From positions 216,114 through 280,113 of the forward strand of contig JAEUWP010000302.1 in assembly GCA_018524725.1 (NCBI GenBank): 64,000 bases of DNA, read 5' to 3'. Below, in pieces: positions 34,687 through 45,501 of this stretch. Position 1 is the stretch's first letter. Each line of letters starts with the position of its first letter. This DNA is from Podaxis mareebaensis. Taxonomy: Eukaryota; Basidiomycota; Agaricomycetes; Agaricales; Agaricaceae. The translations under genes and the position numbers were made by a program. The notes under the pieces were generated by a model. The model did no database searches. It was not told the origin of the DNA and was given only the letters and a program-made list of their open reading frames with translations.

Positions 34687-37148
34687 CTAGTAGGGATAGA
34701 AGCTACCATCGGTTGCGCCATGTGGGTATCCGAGGCGGCCTTGGGGTTCTCCTTGCTGATGTTGCACGCCTTGCTGTGGTCCACCGACACCGCCGCCAAC
34801 TCCAGTACCGCCAACATCACCACCGAAATGGTTCGCTCCATAGTATCCTTGCCCTTGAGAGCCACCTTGACCTTCCTGCGCGGCACCTGGGGCTTGAGGC
34901 TGAATTTGATCAGGTCCGCTTTGTATGGGCCCAAGACCATCACCCACACCAACCTCACCATCATTTTGATACCTGTATGAAGGCTCGAGAGCGCTCACGC
35001 TGTGAGGTCCCGCACCAGTGCCTGTGAAACCACTACCGGCACCGCCAGAGTGTCCACCGAGGCCCATGAATCCCTGGCCGGCACTCCCATAGACTTGCTT
35101 GTTGCAATCGCTCGCGACTACAGAAGCACCTTTTTGGCCGAGACCAAGGGCATACGAGTGTTGGTGCCGAGAGTGCTGGGAGTGCTGCTGGTAGATGTCA
35201 TATCCATCTTGTTGATATAATCCCTGGCCGTAAGGGTTGCTCTGAGGCTGAACCCTGACATCAACGTTGGCGTCAATTTGATTGAGAGCGGGGCTAGGTC
35301 CCGGCAGGCTAGGTTGGAACACTACGGGATACTTAGCGTATGACTGGGGAATGTTACCAGGGTTGTGTGGGGTGTCGTAGTACTGCCGGTTCTGCGGGTA
35401 GGGGCTGGAGGAGTATGGAACGGGTGGAAGAGGGAATTGCTGTGGGTTCCCGTTCCCAGATCCCGTCTGCTTAGCATACGTATCATAGAAATCCTGCCAT
35501 TTGTTATCTGGAACGTATATGAGAGGTAACAAAACTTACTCTCTGATTCTCATAGCCGTGACCAACTGAACCAAACCCACCAAGGTAAGGATTATACTTG
35601 CGTTGGTTCGGAGTCCTACTGTAGCCAAAGCCGCCATAGGGAGAGTCTAGTGTAGGGTGGTAGCCAATAATTGAGTTAAAGAATTTTTCAGGAAGTAGAC
35701 CATCCTAGCCGAACGTGGACTTAGTGAGCTTTCTAGACATTGAACATGTATGAGGATCACCTGTTCTATCCAATGTTTGCCGTTCTGTGTCACACAATCC
35801 CGCCACTTAGCCCTCGGGATTCGCCGGTGGTGCATCATGAGCAATGGGATCATTATAAGAAGATTGCCTATATACTATCCTTCACCCACGTTTCGACATC
35901 CCCCCCGTTTCGACACATTCCTTATATCTCAAGCCCCGTTCGGTATCTCCCCCCCATATTTTGTAATCTGTGCTGGAATGCCATTCCGCACGTCTTCCAG
36001 CTGGTTTGAAGTCTGTAGTTTGCGTATAAGAAAAGTTAGTTTTTGGAGCAGTTGTCACGCTTTGCCAGGAGATGCCGTGTCGGAGTGCAAAGTACAATTG
36101 ATCGCCATCACATCTTTTTTCGCCCATTTGTCCTTTGACCAAGGTATCCAACGTTCCTGTGCTTCCCATTCTGCTTGTCTCTCCGCCGACTTATGCCCGC
36201 TCAGTGTCAGAAGTCACGCGCTCATGAAGATCCTGAGTATGAGGACCGCATTCAGGAGGTTATCCGGTCCCTGAATAATGATACCCAGAAGACTGTAACT
36301 GCAGCTGCACGCGAGTTTAAAGTGAATGAGCGTCGTCAGTTTGCAAGGGGTCAAACTAGCTGACTATCATTAAGGTAACACGGACAACCCTCATTGGCCG
36401 GTACACAGGAAAACATATATCTTATAAAGAAGCAGCGACAATTTCACATCCCACTCCGCAAGAGTTTTCTCTCCCAACTCCAGGCCCTTCGTGTCTGGTG
36501 TCCCCTCAACTTTCGCTTAACCATACCCATCAGGACTTCGCTTTTTCACCCAACTACTACACTACCTTTCCTTCTCAGCCAAACCATGTAGGTCTTCAGC
36601 AGTTCACCACCAGACCATCCCCAGGCGGTCGGTTGGGCTATTCCCCCCCTTGACGGGTTGCATCATATTATTCTCATACACTGTGATTTGCGATATCCTA
36701 CTGCTCTCGTATTCTAGCTAGTTACCTAAAGTTACTTAGTCTACATATTTGGTTACTTAATTTCGTCACTCATCAATTGAGTGGATCATCGGAGTTCAGA
36801 ACGGCAAGTCTCGGCCATTGTGACGATTGCGTGACCTGTCGAAACGGGGGGGATGTCGAAAGGTGGGTGAAGGATAGTAGGGAGGGACGGGTATCAGCGT
36901 ATATGATCGGAGGGTTGGAGGGAGAGAAGCACGCACGAAAGCTATCGGGATCCGAAGGCTCGTATGGGATACCATTTTTGGTAACGCACTCATTCACAAG
37001 GGCATGGCAGGCATCATACTCCTAGAAGGCGAGTAAACGGGGGAGACAGGGGGAGTGGTAAGAGAGGTACCTCTTTGCTGTAGTCGCTATTCAGGAACAT
37101 CATCCGCGACAAGATAGGACACTTGTACGCCGTGCCCGTTCTCGACAT
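34687..37148 (-). CDS. Chimeric gene B: PPTase-like N-terminal half fused to Def1 C-terminal tail, transposon in intron
   Basis: In transcription order the exons are 37148-37071, 37021-36937, 35867-35761, 35704-35540 and 35493-34687, giving 413 aa in frame. Residues 1-109 are PPTase-like (MSRTGTAYKCPILSRMMFLN, EYDACHALVNECV, RRIPRAKWRDC, NGKHWIEQ, EKFFNSIIGYH). Def1-derived sequence starts at DSPYGGFGYS (about residue 110). It continues through LGGFGSVGHGYENQR and FYDTYAKQTGSG to YPHGATDGSFYPY. Unlike chimera A it has a single PPEKF-type block before the junction, and it ends close to the native Def1 end. Intron 2 is 1069 nt because a 1-kb transposon lies inside it. The acceptor TATAG is kept beside the element. 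Whether the gene is expressed cannot be told. Confidence 0.75.
35875..36877. mobile_element. pogo/Tc1-mariner-like element, defective, in intron 2 of chimera B
   Basis: The terminal inverted repeats are about 40 bp with one mismatch, starting CTATCCTTCACCCAC and containing CGACATCCCCCCCGTTTCGACA-type sequence at both ends. TA flanks both ends (35873-35874 and 36878-36879), as expected for Tc1/mariner/pogo insertion. The only coding trace is 36193-36363, which encodes a transposase-like N-terminal helix-turn-helix (EDRIQEVIRSLNND, then VTAAAREFKV). The DDE catalytic domain is missing, so the element is non-autonomous. Chimera A has the matching intron without the element. Confidence 0.85.
36193..36363 (+). 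pseudogene. Truncated pogo-type transposase N-terminus
   Basis: A 56-aa open frame has a Psq-like helix-turn-helix pattern (RIQEVIRSLNND, TVTAAAREFKVN) and then stops. No DDE domain follows inside the element. It is a relic of the transposase of the surrounding element. Confidence 0.65.
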
Positions 37149-37237
37149 TGTCTGTTGTCGGTAGAATGGGGAGCTAAACGGCGTGAAGACAAATATATAG
37201 TTGTGGCAGCATGGGTTATGAGCAATACGACGAAAGA

Positions 37238-38390
37238 CGATGAGCACAGCCATAGGCCGAACCTTATGCATGATGCCATTGACTGGAGCGTGCAATTAGC
37301 CGGCATTCCTGACTGCCACGTGAAGCCCACAAATCCATTAATACCACACGTGGCCACACACCATACCTTCAGGAATTCCTCTATCGCTTCTCTCGATGCT
37401 CTCCGACTCTTCTTCAGGCTCTTCCTTTTTACTTTTAACGAGGCCTTCATAGGCATCACCTTCCTTGACGTCTTTGGCATCACTGTAATCTAAATGACTA
37501 ATTCGACCCCATTCTCTCCACATTCTTGTTTTTCAGCCACAAAGGCGTCAAGACCACCCTTCTCAGAGCTAAATTGCCTTTGTGCCCATTGCAGTAGGAG
37601 TCACTTGCAGACGCGATTGCATGAGGGGGGGATTATCAACAATATGCCAAAAATGAGCTGAAACTGAGACCGTTTTTCCGAGAGGCAGTGGCCGTGCATG
37701 CCCTCCAGCGGTTTCGGAATTGTTGGTGCAGCCATTTCCATAATCTGTGTGTCAATTCGGGTTGGTTCTGGTCGAGGAAATGCTGATGGGTCAGGAAGGT
37801 CCATGGTTGGTGGAGTTGAAGGCGGACGCGCGAGTGTGAGACGAGGAAGTGCAATTGGGCGGCTGTGTACATGCCTGGTGGTTTGTTTGCCATTTTTTTT
37901 TTGGAGGGGGGGGGGGGGGTCGAGATCTCATCAAGCGGGGAGGTAAGAATCTCGTTCAATTTTTTTGACGGAATGCTAATGGATTGTCTGCAGTGAGGAG
38001 TAGGCAACGTTTGTAGATCTCGCACAGTTCAAGTTGTACAGGTGACACTGACTCGGCAATCCGTTGTCAGGCACATGCTTGCGGATGGAGACTACGTAGT
38101 TGACTTTGTCATTCCTGGTGTCAACCATAGTGCATCTGCAATGCTGCACATCCTGTACACAATGCTAATTTTCCTTTCAAGTTCTTGGATTTACTAGTAT
38201 TATTTTCTAACCTATTCAAAAGGCTATGCGACTTTGTCTTTCAAAAGCTTTTGCACGCGGATTCGAAACAGACTCAGCGGTCGAGGACGCAGCTAACGCC
38301 CTTACATCCCTGGCCTCGATACAACTCGGACCGTTGCGTTCTCAGGTGCATTCAAGTACATACACCGCCGGGCGCGAGCCTCGCTGTCGT
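37238..38390 (+). pseudogene. RFT1 remnant (unit B)
   Basis: Starts at an ATG (37238) that aligns with the native RFT1 start. The DNA ATGAGCACAGCCATAGGCCG is identical, but a deletion right after it shifts the frame. Shifted frames still read DWSVQLAGIPDCHVK, ATHHTFRNSSIASLDAL and later LLHADSKQTQ, all found in RFT1. A T9-G16 run interrupts it near 37892. The C-terminal third of RFT1 is missing and FIG4 sequence follows directly. The orientation is opposite to the parent at 48501-50406. Confidence 0.8.
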
Positions 38391-38393
38391 CGC

Positions 38394-38850
38394 GGATGAA
38401 TCTCCGCTCAACTCTAAGATGCTAGAGAAGACCGAAAGCCACCTTCCATGGTCGGCTCAAAGATCCTCTCACTTCACACTGTACTCAATAATTCATTCCA
38501 TATGAGAATCGTGCCGGATTCTTCATCATCGCTTCAAAGGCTTCTGAATCGCGCCACAGGATCCTCAAGCTGAGGATTTTCAGCACAGCGCAGGATGATA
38601 CGAGTACAATATGGATAAACTCGGCCGGCGTTGAAGATGTTCGAGGCAAATAAACCATTTAGAGAATTGAGTAGGGGAGGGTATTCTTTGGGTTGGTCGG
38701 TGGATGACCATTGAAATTTGGTCGTCAGGAACATATCCTTGTCTACTTGAATCATGATTGAAAAATTGGCTGAGGAGCAGCAATTGATGAACGGCTTCGT
38801 TGTCGAGCAAGTGGGTATGGCAAACAACTTTTGTTTCAAACACATGATAC
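38394..38850 (+). pseudogene. FIG4 5' remnant (unit B)
   Basis: Begins near the native FIG4 start (ATGAATCTCCGCTCAACTCT, against ATGGACGAGCCCCTGTCCAA). It continues through TTCATCATCGCTTCAAA, GAGGCAAATAAACCATTTAG and TTCTTTGGGTTGGTCGGT to GAACGGCTTC. Indels break the frame. Only the first exons of FIG4 are represented. Confidence 0.75.
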
Positions 38851-39361
38851 CGGCTGTTGGCGCTAGCAGTCAAGGTCATAGACTGCCCTCGTGTGGCAAC
38901 ATTACCGTGTCGTCGAGCGGGCGAAATCCGAATGACGAATTTTCAAGTTTGAGCTCGGTTATTTAGGCGATGGAGTAAACGGCTCTACGTTCGGACTTGT
39001 ATGCAAAGTTCATTGCTTAGGTTTCACCCTTTAGGGGCCTAGCGGTGGCCCAAAAACTGCCAGATCAACGTAGTGTTGTTTGACTGCGTAAAACAAACTG
39101 GATCATGTGGATGCAGAGACACCTTTTGTACATTGATGCCTGGACTATGTGTATATGTACAAGAGCATGGTGAGACGCAGACGAAACGTATGATAAGAAC
39201 AGAGAGAAGAATGAGAAAAGAAAAAGAGTCAGATAGCAAGCCCAGGTAAGGGGATCCCACATTCACAAGAAACACAAGAATCAAAGTGAAAAACAGACTA
39301 GAAAGAAAACATTAAGAAGTCAAATGGAAATTAGCCGATCCCCTCTCCTTATGCCCAAAAT
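38851..39361. other. Spacer between unit B and DEF1
   Basis: About 500 bases hold the DEF1 3' UTR and the right end of the duplicated unit. No gene is seen. Confidence 0.5.
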
Positions 39362-42300
39362 TTACTGCCAGTATCCCTGCTGCCTCTGGTAGGGATAAAA
39401 GCCGCCATCATTCGCGCCTTGAGGGTATCCAAGGTGACCTTGGGGTCCTTGTTGATGATGCGCGTTTTGCTGTGGTCCACCAACACCGCCACCGATTCCA
39501 GCACTACCGACACCACCGCTGAAACGGTTTGCTCCGTAGTAGCCCTGACCTTGAGGCCCACCTTGACCTCCCTGGCCAGCACCTTGACCTTGAGGCTGAC
39601 CTTGGCCGGGTCCACTTTGCACAGATCCACGACCACCACCAACGCCAAGTCCGCTATCCTTTTGGTACTTGTACGGAGTTTCAGGAGAGCTCGCGTTGCG
39701 AGGTCCTGCACCGGCTCCAGTAACACCACTACCAGCACCACCGGACTGTCCACCGAGGCCCATGAATCCCTGGCCAGCACCCCCATAGAGTTGCTTGCTG
39801 TAATCGCTCGCGCCCACAGAGACACCTCCCTGACCGAGACCAAGGGCGTGCGAGTGTTGAGAGTGGTGGGGGTGCTGCTGGTAGTCGTCATATCCACCTT
39901 GCTGATATAATCCCTGGCTGTAAGGGTTGCTCTGAGGCTGAACGCTGACGCCAACGTTGGCACCAGGTTGCTTGGTCGCAGGGCTGGGAGCAGAGTTGGG
40001 TCCGGGAGGGCCAGGTTGGAACATGGCAGGATACTTTACGTATGGCTGAGGAACATAACCAGAGCTGTACGGGGCGCCATAATACTGGTTTTGCGGGTAG
40101 GGGTTGTAGTAGTACGGAACGGGTGGAGGGGGGAACTGCTGTGGGCCTTGTCCGCCAGCTGATTGCGGTTGAGTTGTGTTCTGTGACGAATGCTGCGTTG
40201 CCTGAGTGGCGGACGGCGGGAGTGAATTTGTAGGGGGTTGTTGCTGGTTGCTAGGAAGCCCCTTGATATCGTCGTGACCAAGGACGTTCCTGTTGCCGAA
40301 TCCTGTCTGCTGAGCGTAAGTATCGTAGAAGCCCTGTCGTTACACGTTAGCTTGGACTTGTATTGGACTTTATAAAACTTACCCTCTGATTGTCGTAGCC
40401 GTAATCAGCTGAGCCAAAACCACCGAGGTGAGAACCTTGTTGGTGTTGGCTCTGAGTTCCTATTTGACTGAAGCCGCCATAGGGAGAGTCTTGAGCCTGA
40501 CCTGCAGGGGGGGTAGGGGTATGGAAATAGGGAGCAGCGGTGGTAGGATCACTTTGACGGAAGTAGCTTGAGTGGGCGGTGGCACTCTGTGGCTGTTGAG
40601 TTGTAGATGGGAGATGCTGCGAGTCGAGCTGAGCGGGGAGATGCTGGGAATATTGATGATGAGTATGAGATTGTTGAACTTGTTGAGGTAGGTGTTGGTG
40701 TTGTTGGATCTGGTGGTGATTTTGTTGTTGCTGTGGTTGTTGCGGTTGGAGGTTAACAAGCGACGGTTGCTGAGGCGCGGCCTGTTGGTGGTTGAATTGT
40801 TGAAGAGGTGAAGCAGCTGCAGCTGCAGAGTGAGCGGTGGTTTGGGTGGATTGAGTAGGTTGGGAAACAGAAGTGGACAGGGTTTGGTGCGAGATCGGCT
40901 GAGCCCCAACGGCAGAGGGTGGTTGTTGGGGTTGGGGTTGAGGTTGTGATGGAAGGCTAGATTGAGATTGTTGCTGTTGCTGTTGGAAAACGGATCCTAG
41001 GGATGTTGATACGGCTGGAGCAGTAGCAGGGGGAGCGGAGGAAGTTGGAGGTTCGTACTGAGGCTTGTTAGGCGTGGTCGTGGCAGCAGCAGTCTCGGGA
41101 TGAGGAGCAGGAGCGACGGTTGTAGGGGCTTCGGGTTCAGTTCTGCCATTGACGTGAGGATAAGACTCGGAATCTGAAGGAGGGGGGGGGGTTACTTACG
41201 GAGTGGATTCAAAGAGGCTTTCTCCGTTGAGGCTGAGACTACCGAATTGCATTCCAACCTTCTCAATCCCAGAACCAAACGAGCTCGGCATCACAACGGG
41301 TTGGTCTGTTGTCCTGTTCCGTGCGCTGGCTCGTGAGGATAGAGCAGCAGATCGCGATACAAGCTTGGGTGATGGGGTTGCGGCAGCAGATGAAGTCAAT
41401 GAGGGAGCAGGTAGTGAAGGGGCGGCAGGTTGCGAGGGAGGTTCCACCTTTGCAGGTGCAGGTTCCGCGACGGGTTCGGGTGCAGGAGTAGGTTGCTTGG
41501 GGGGCTCTTCGATTTTTTCAGGGACGGCATTTGGTGCTGGAGGCTCAGTCTTTGGTTCTTCATTAGGAAGCTCGACGGTGGGCGGTTGCGAAGGGGGTTG
41601 TGAGGGTTCTGCTTCCCATGAAGAAGCCTGTGTTGTCAATGGTTCCTCCCATCCTGACGGCTGGGACTCTGCCTCTGGTTCTTTAGGGGGTGCAGGAGCT
41701 GTCGCTGGGGTAGGTGCAGGAGGTTGCTGTGAAGGAGCGGGTGTTGGTTGTTGAGGAGCTTGTTGAGGAGGTTGAGGGGGGGGAGCGGGGGTGGGTTTGG
41801 AAGTAGGTTTACTGTCAGAATGAATCAGGACTGAAAAGGGTCATAGCCTGAAAAGGGACTTACCTCGCAATTTGTGCCCAAGATAGCTTGGCTGGCCCAG
41901 GCGCAGGAGCGGGTGTCTTAAGCGCCTGTTTGGGAACAGCCGCGCCAGGGTTCACGGGTGCTGGTGCATGGGGTGTGCTGGCATCCATCTCGGCTGGCTT
42001 GGGGATTGAAGTCGCGCCTGGCTCTTCGGAGTGGGCAGGCTTCGAGTCTGTCCAGGCATGTGCCACCTGAGGAATGCCATTTTGCTGGTCCTTGACCTCG
42101 TTTGACAACGATTTTGACACGTCAACTGATTCAAGTTGGGCGGACTCGGTCGAGGTGGAAGCGGATACGTCACCAGCGGGCGGAGCGGGACGGGGACTGC
42201 CAGTACGGGCAGCGTGACCGTTGACGATACCACCCCTGTGAGGACCGCGGCCTCGGGCTGTGGCACCACCTCGTCCAGGACCACCTCTACCGCCTCGACC

Positions 42301-42701
42301 ACCTCTGGCCCCACGAGACTCGCCTCTAGTGGGAGCCGAGTCCTTGGAGGGCTGGGCAGAGGCAGATTTCTTGTCCTTTTTGCGCGAAACTGAGCCCCAT
42401 TGCTCGGCGACACCTGGACAAGGCCGTGACGTAAGAAACAGCGAGGGGAGGTCGGGGAGGAGACAAACCGTCAGTAATGCGAGTCGCGGCTAATTCAACG
42501 TCACCATTGGCTTCAAGGAGAGTCGAATAGAGGTCTGTAGTATTTTTTTTTTTGTGAGTCGTGCGCGTACAAAGACCGAGTGGAAAAGAGCAGACCGTCG
42601 TTTGTCCAGTCTGGGAAGAGCTCCTTGAGAGAGCGGACCTGAGGAGCATACTTTGAGGGAATCTGGTGGTCTTGGGACAGGGCAGCTTTGGGTTGGGACA
42701 T
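39362..42701 (-). CDS. DEF1: Def1-like RNA polymerase II degradation factor (CUE domain, Gln-rich tail)
   Basis: In transcription order the exons are 42701-42596, 42534-42469, 42413-41864, 41811-41200, 41142-40383 and 40333-39362, giving 1021 aa. The N terminus holds a CUE-type ubiquitin-binding domain: VRSLKELFPDWTNDDLYSTL, then LEANGDVELAATRITDG and EQWGSV. A basic RGG-rich stretch, the motif KLSWAQIA, a Pro/Glu-rich region and the conserved VVMPSSFGSGIEKVGMQFGS follow. About 560 residues of Gln/Pro/Gly-rich low complexity complete the protein. In yeast, Def1 bridges stalled RNA polymerase II to the Elongin-Cullin ligase. Its Gln-rich C-terminal part is removed by the proteasome so that it can enter the nucleus. 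This is the parent of the 3' exons in chimeras A and B: the copied part starts inside the exon at 40383-41142 (DSPYGGF) and includes the last exon. Confidence 0.85.
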
Positions 42702-42806
42702 GGCGGAGAGGATGAAGGCAGAGTATCAAGACGGGAATTCAATTTATTTATCAAATTATTTGACCCCCGTGGGAATCGCCTCGAGGTGCACAGCATCGCT
42801 AAGTAT

Positions 42807-43465
42807 CTACGACATGTTACTCAACAACATCAGCGCAGAGAATCCAAGGAATCCGCCTGCAATCACTGCAAAGGCAACCCCTCCAACCGGGAGAACCGCG
42901 ACGAATGGTCCATCCCAGTCCTTGGGAAGTACCAGAGCCGTCTGGTTAGCAGCCAGGGTAATATTGGCATCCTTGCACGATTTTGCGTATGCTGCGGGAC
43001 AATTTCCATCAACTGCTTCGACTGCATTCCTACACTTTACTTACCAGCCATCAGCGGAGAAGACCCAACCCGCGGGTCCTGTGGCTTCTGGTTCTTTTCA
43101 ATGAGTTGCGTGAACATGCACTGTTGGCACCCTTGCAAACTCGCGATCACATCTGCTTTGCAGAGGCAGGCCGTGTCGTTGTTGCATCCACCAATGCTCT
43201 GTCTGGCCGTGCCACAAGCGCCGACACACTATACCGCACATGAGCACTTTGGAGTGCCTGGAGTCTCCAGGCCGCTCACCTCAGTTGGGACAGACCTCGG
43301 CTCAATAGCCAGCATGTCCTCCGGGGGCAGGACCTGGTTTCCCAGAATGATATTGAAGGCCAATGCTGCGTAGGATTCAGTCAATCATTTATGGAGACAT
43401 GGCTTGGCCGCACCTCGTCCAGCGAGAGCAAACAGAATAGCAAGGGAAAAGCACACAAACTGCAT
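42807..43465 (-). CDS. Small secreted Cys-rich protein with C-terminal membrane segment
   Basis: In transcription order the exons are 43465-43414, 43365-43280, 43228-43045 and 42991-42807, giving 168 aa. A signal peptide (MQFVCFSLAILFALAGR) is followed by a short Pro-rich stretch. A compact cysteine module comes next (CVGACGTARQSIGGCNNDTA, CLCKADV, GCQQCMF, then SCKDANITL after an intron). The C-terminal hydrophobic segment (VAVLPVGGVAFAVIAGGFLG) could be a transmembrane helix or GPI-type signal. The spacing resembles CFEM-like and other secreted basidiomycete Cys-rich proteins, but the CFEM consensus is not fully met. Function is unknown, with cell-surface location inferred. Confidence 0.7.
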
Positions 43466-43718
43466 GTCAATAGAGCAAGTAAAGAAAAAAAGACCTCGCA
43501 GAGGCTTGGGGGAAGAACGAAGGAAGAAGAATGGCGGTGCACCGTGACAAAAGAATATATATATAGCTGGTACCAAGGCAATACATATCAATCAGTTGTC
43601 GGTCGACACACATCCACACATCCACACGGACATCCAAACGCGTAAACAGGACCAAATAGATGAGAAGCGTGACGTGCGGAGCTACGTGACTTTGTTGATC
43701 ATCTTGCTTTCAACATCC

Positions 43719-45033
43719 ATGGCCCCTGTCCAGTACACGGGCGCTTTGCAGCCCAAGAAGAAATCAGAACTCCAGGAGATCGCCCTCGCCCTCAACCTCA
43801 GCGACCAAGGCACGAAAGATGATATCCAGGCAAGAATAAAGAAACATCTTGACGACCACCAGTCAGAACTCGAGGATGACCCCGCCTTTGCCGGTCTTTT
43901 CGGCAGACGGAAACGGAGCGTCCAGCCTCAACCCGCGAATACGGCACCGTATGTCGTTTCTCTTGCCATGACGCTCCCTTGTCTCACTCTATACCCCATA
44001 GGACGCGTGTATCTCAGCCCGAACCCGTATTTGTAGAGCCAAAACCCCCTTCACGCCTCGGCCGTCGTTCTGCTGCACTTGAACCGGTTCGCGAGGCAAC
44101 ACCCCCAAAGGATCTCCGGGACGTGTCGGCCTATCTTAAGCACCCCATTTCTCCCGCGGACAGCACACCCAACCAGTCCCCTCGTCGCCCAGAGGCGCCT
44201 ACTCCGAGCAGCCTCCCCCCGCTCCCCCCTAGCCCGGCTAGTCCAGCTAGTCCAACTAAAAGTTTGATCGAAAACATCAAGGCTGCAGACGTCTCTGCTG
44301 TAGTTCGTGATATTAAACAGCATGATATGATGCAGAGCGGACGTGAGTCTCTGGTCGCTCTCCGCCAGGTCTGTTCTTCACTCCTGCCTTCCCGCCATTC
44401 CACTCATATCTCTCCAGTTCTTGTCAAACTCGCGTAATATTTGGTCCCTCACGGCCATTTACGAGCTATTGTACATCTTGCATACTGTCATACCCTGGAG
44501 AGTTGCTCAGGTAAGATTTGAACCCATCCCGCGGTAATTTGACGGTTCTAACTTCCCCTCAGCTACCTCTTTCCCCAAAGGGAACAGTTTCATTGCCAAT
44601 CGTCTATCCTCCCCCAAGCACGTTCCAAACCGCGGCCTTCTGGACTGTTCTGCTCCACTGGTTCATACCCACGCTCTTGGCCCCAGCTATCGTTGGAAAC
44701 CTCATCTCCTTCAACCCTGCCGTTAATCAACGCCAACGCGAGGACGCAAAGGAAATTATTGCCTTTGATCCTCTTACTGCATCCATCATTCGCTTAGCTG
44801 CACATATTGCGTATCCCTTCTCCACCCTCGATGCGCAAAGTGGTATTTACGGTCTTGACGTCCTTGGTTTCAAACTACGTGTGTGGAACGCGGCTCTTGG
44901 TTTGGCCTTTGCCTTCGCAGAGACCATATCTGGAGCTCCCCATGCCTTCGCGCAGACATTGCGACGTGAACGGCGTTTCTTGACACCCTCCCGCGCGGCT
45001 ACTCCTATCCCAGTAACGGGACCTGACGCATGA
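43719..45033 (+). CDS. SAP-domain protein with several membrane segments
   Basis: Exons are 43719-43948, 44002-44368, 44418-44510 and 44563-45033, giving 386 aa. Residues about 10-50 form a SAP motif ([20 protein letters not shown], then [10 protein letters not shown]), normally a DNA- or RNA-binding helix-turn-helix. A disordered Pro/Ser-rich middle follows. The C-terminal half has hydrophobic segments consistent with membrane helices: [40 protein letters not shown], and weaker ones around [12 protein letters not shown] and [18 protein letters not shown] domain plus a polytopic C terminus suggests an inner nuclear membrane or chromatin-tethering protein. That is inference. I do not recognise a named family. 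Confidence 0.75.
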
Positions 45034-45501
45034 CATGTCCACGCCTACCCCTGTCACGATCTATTTATTCCTATTTCCGAGTCTTCGCTGTCTTGCTTTC
45101 GTGGTTCTCCAGACTAGCGCGGTTTTCCCTGTATTCTAGCTTGTATGACCTTTCCTACTACTCTGTGTGTAGCACTGGAATATTGTTCTCGAAGATATGT
45201 AAGTTTTCTGCTCCGCGTTGTTGAATCCAATTCTACACATATCCGGACAGCCATTTCTCATAATTGTAAGTAATTGGCAGCAATTCTCTCGTCGCTTCGT
45301 GTACATGTGCCTTGCCGACATAGGTCACATAGCTCTCTACCGTCTCTTCTTTACATCGTTCGAGTCCTAGGCCGTTAGAAGTGTCAATCGCGGTCTGATA
45401 TACGCCAAGGTCTTTCCTTTCGCTACGCATGGTTGGTGCACTGAGAAATTCTTGACACTGATCAATGTAGCTAGAGATAAATTTTAGGGAAAGGATCGCA
45501 A

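Noticed and set aside
37892..37919. T9-G16 homopolymer run as a regulatory feature
   Set aside because: It lies inside an RFT1 pseudogene and is best explained as decay or a sequencing-prone run.
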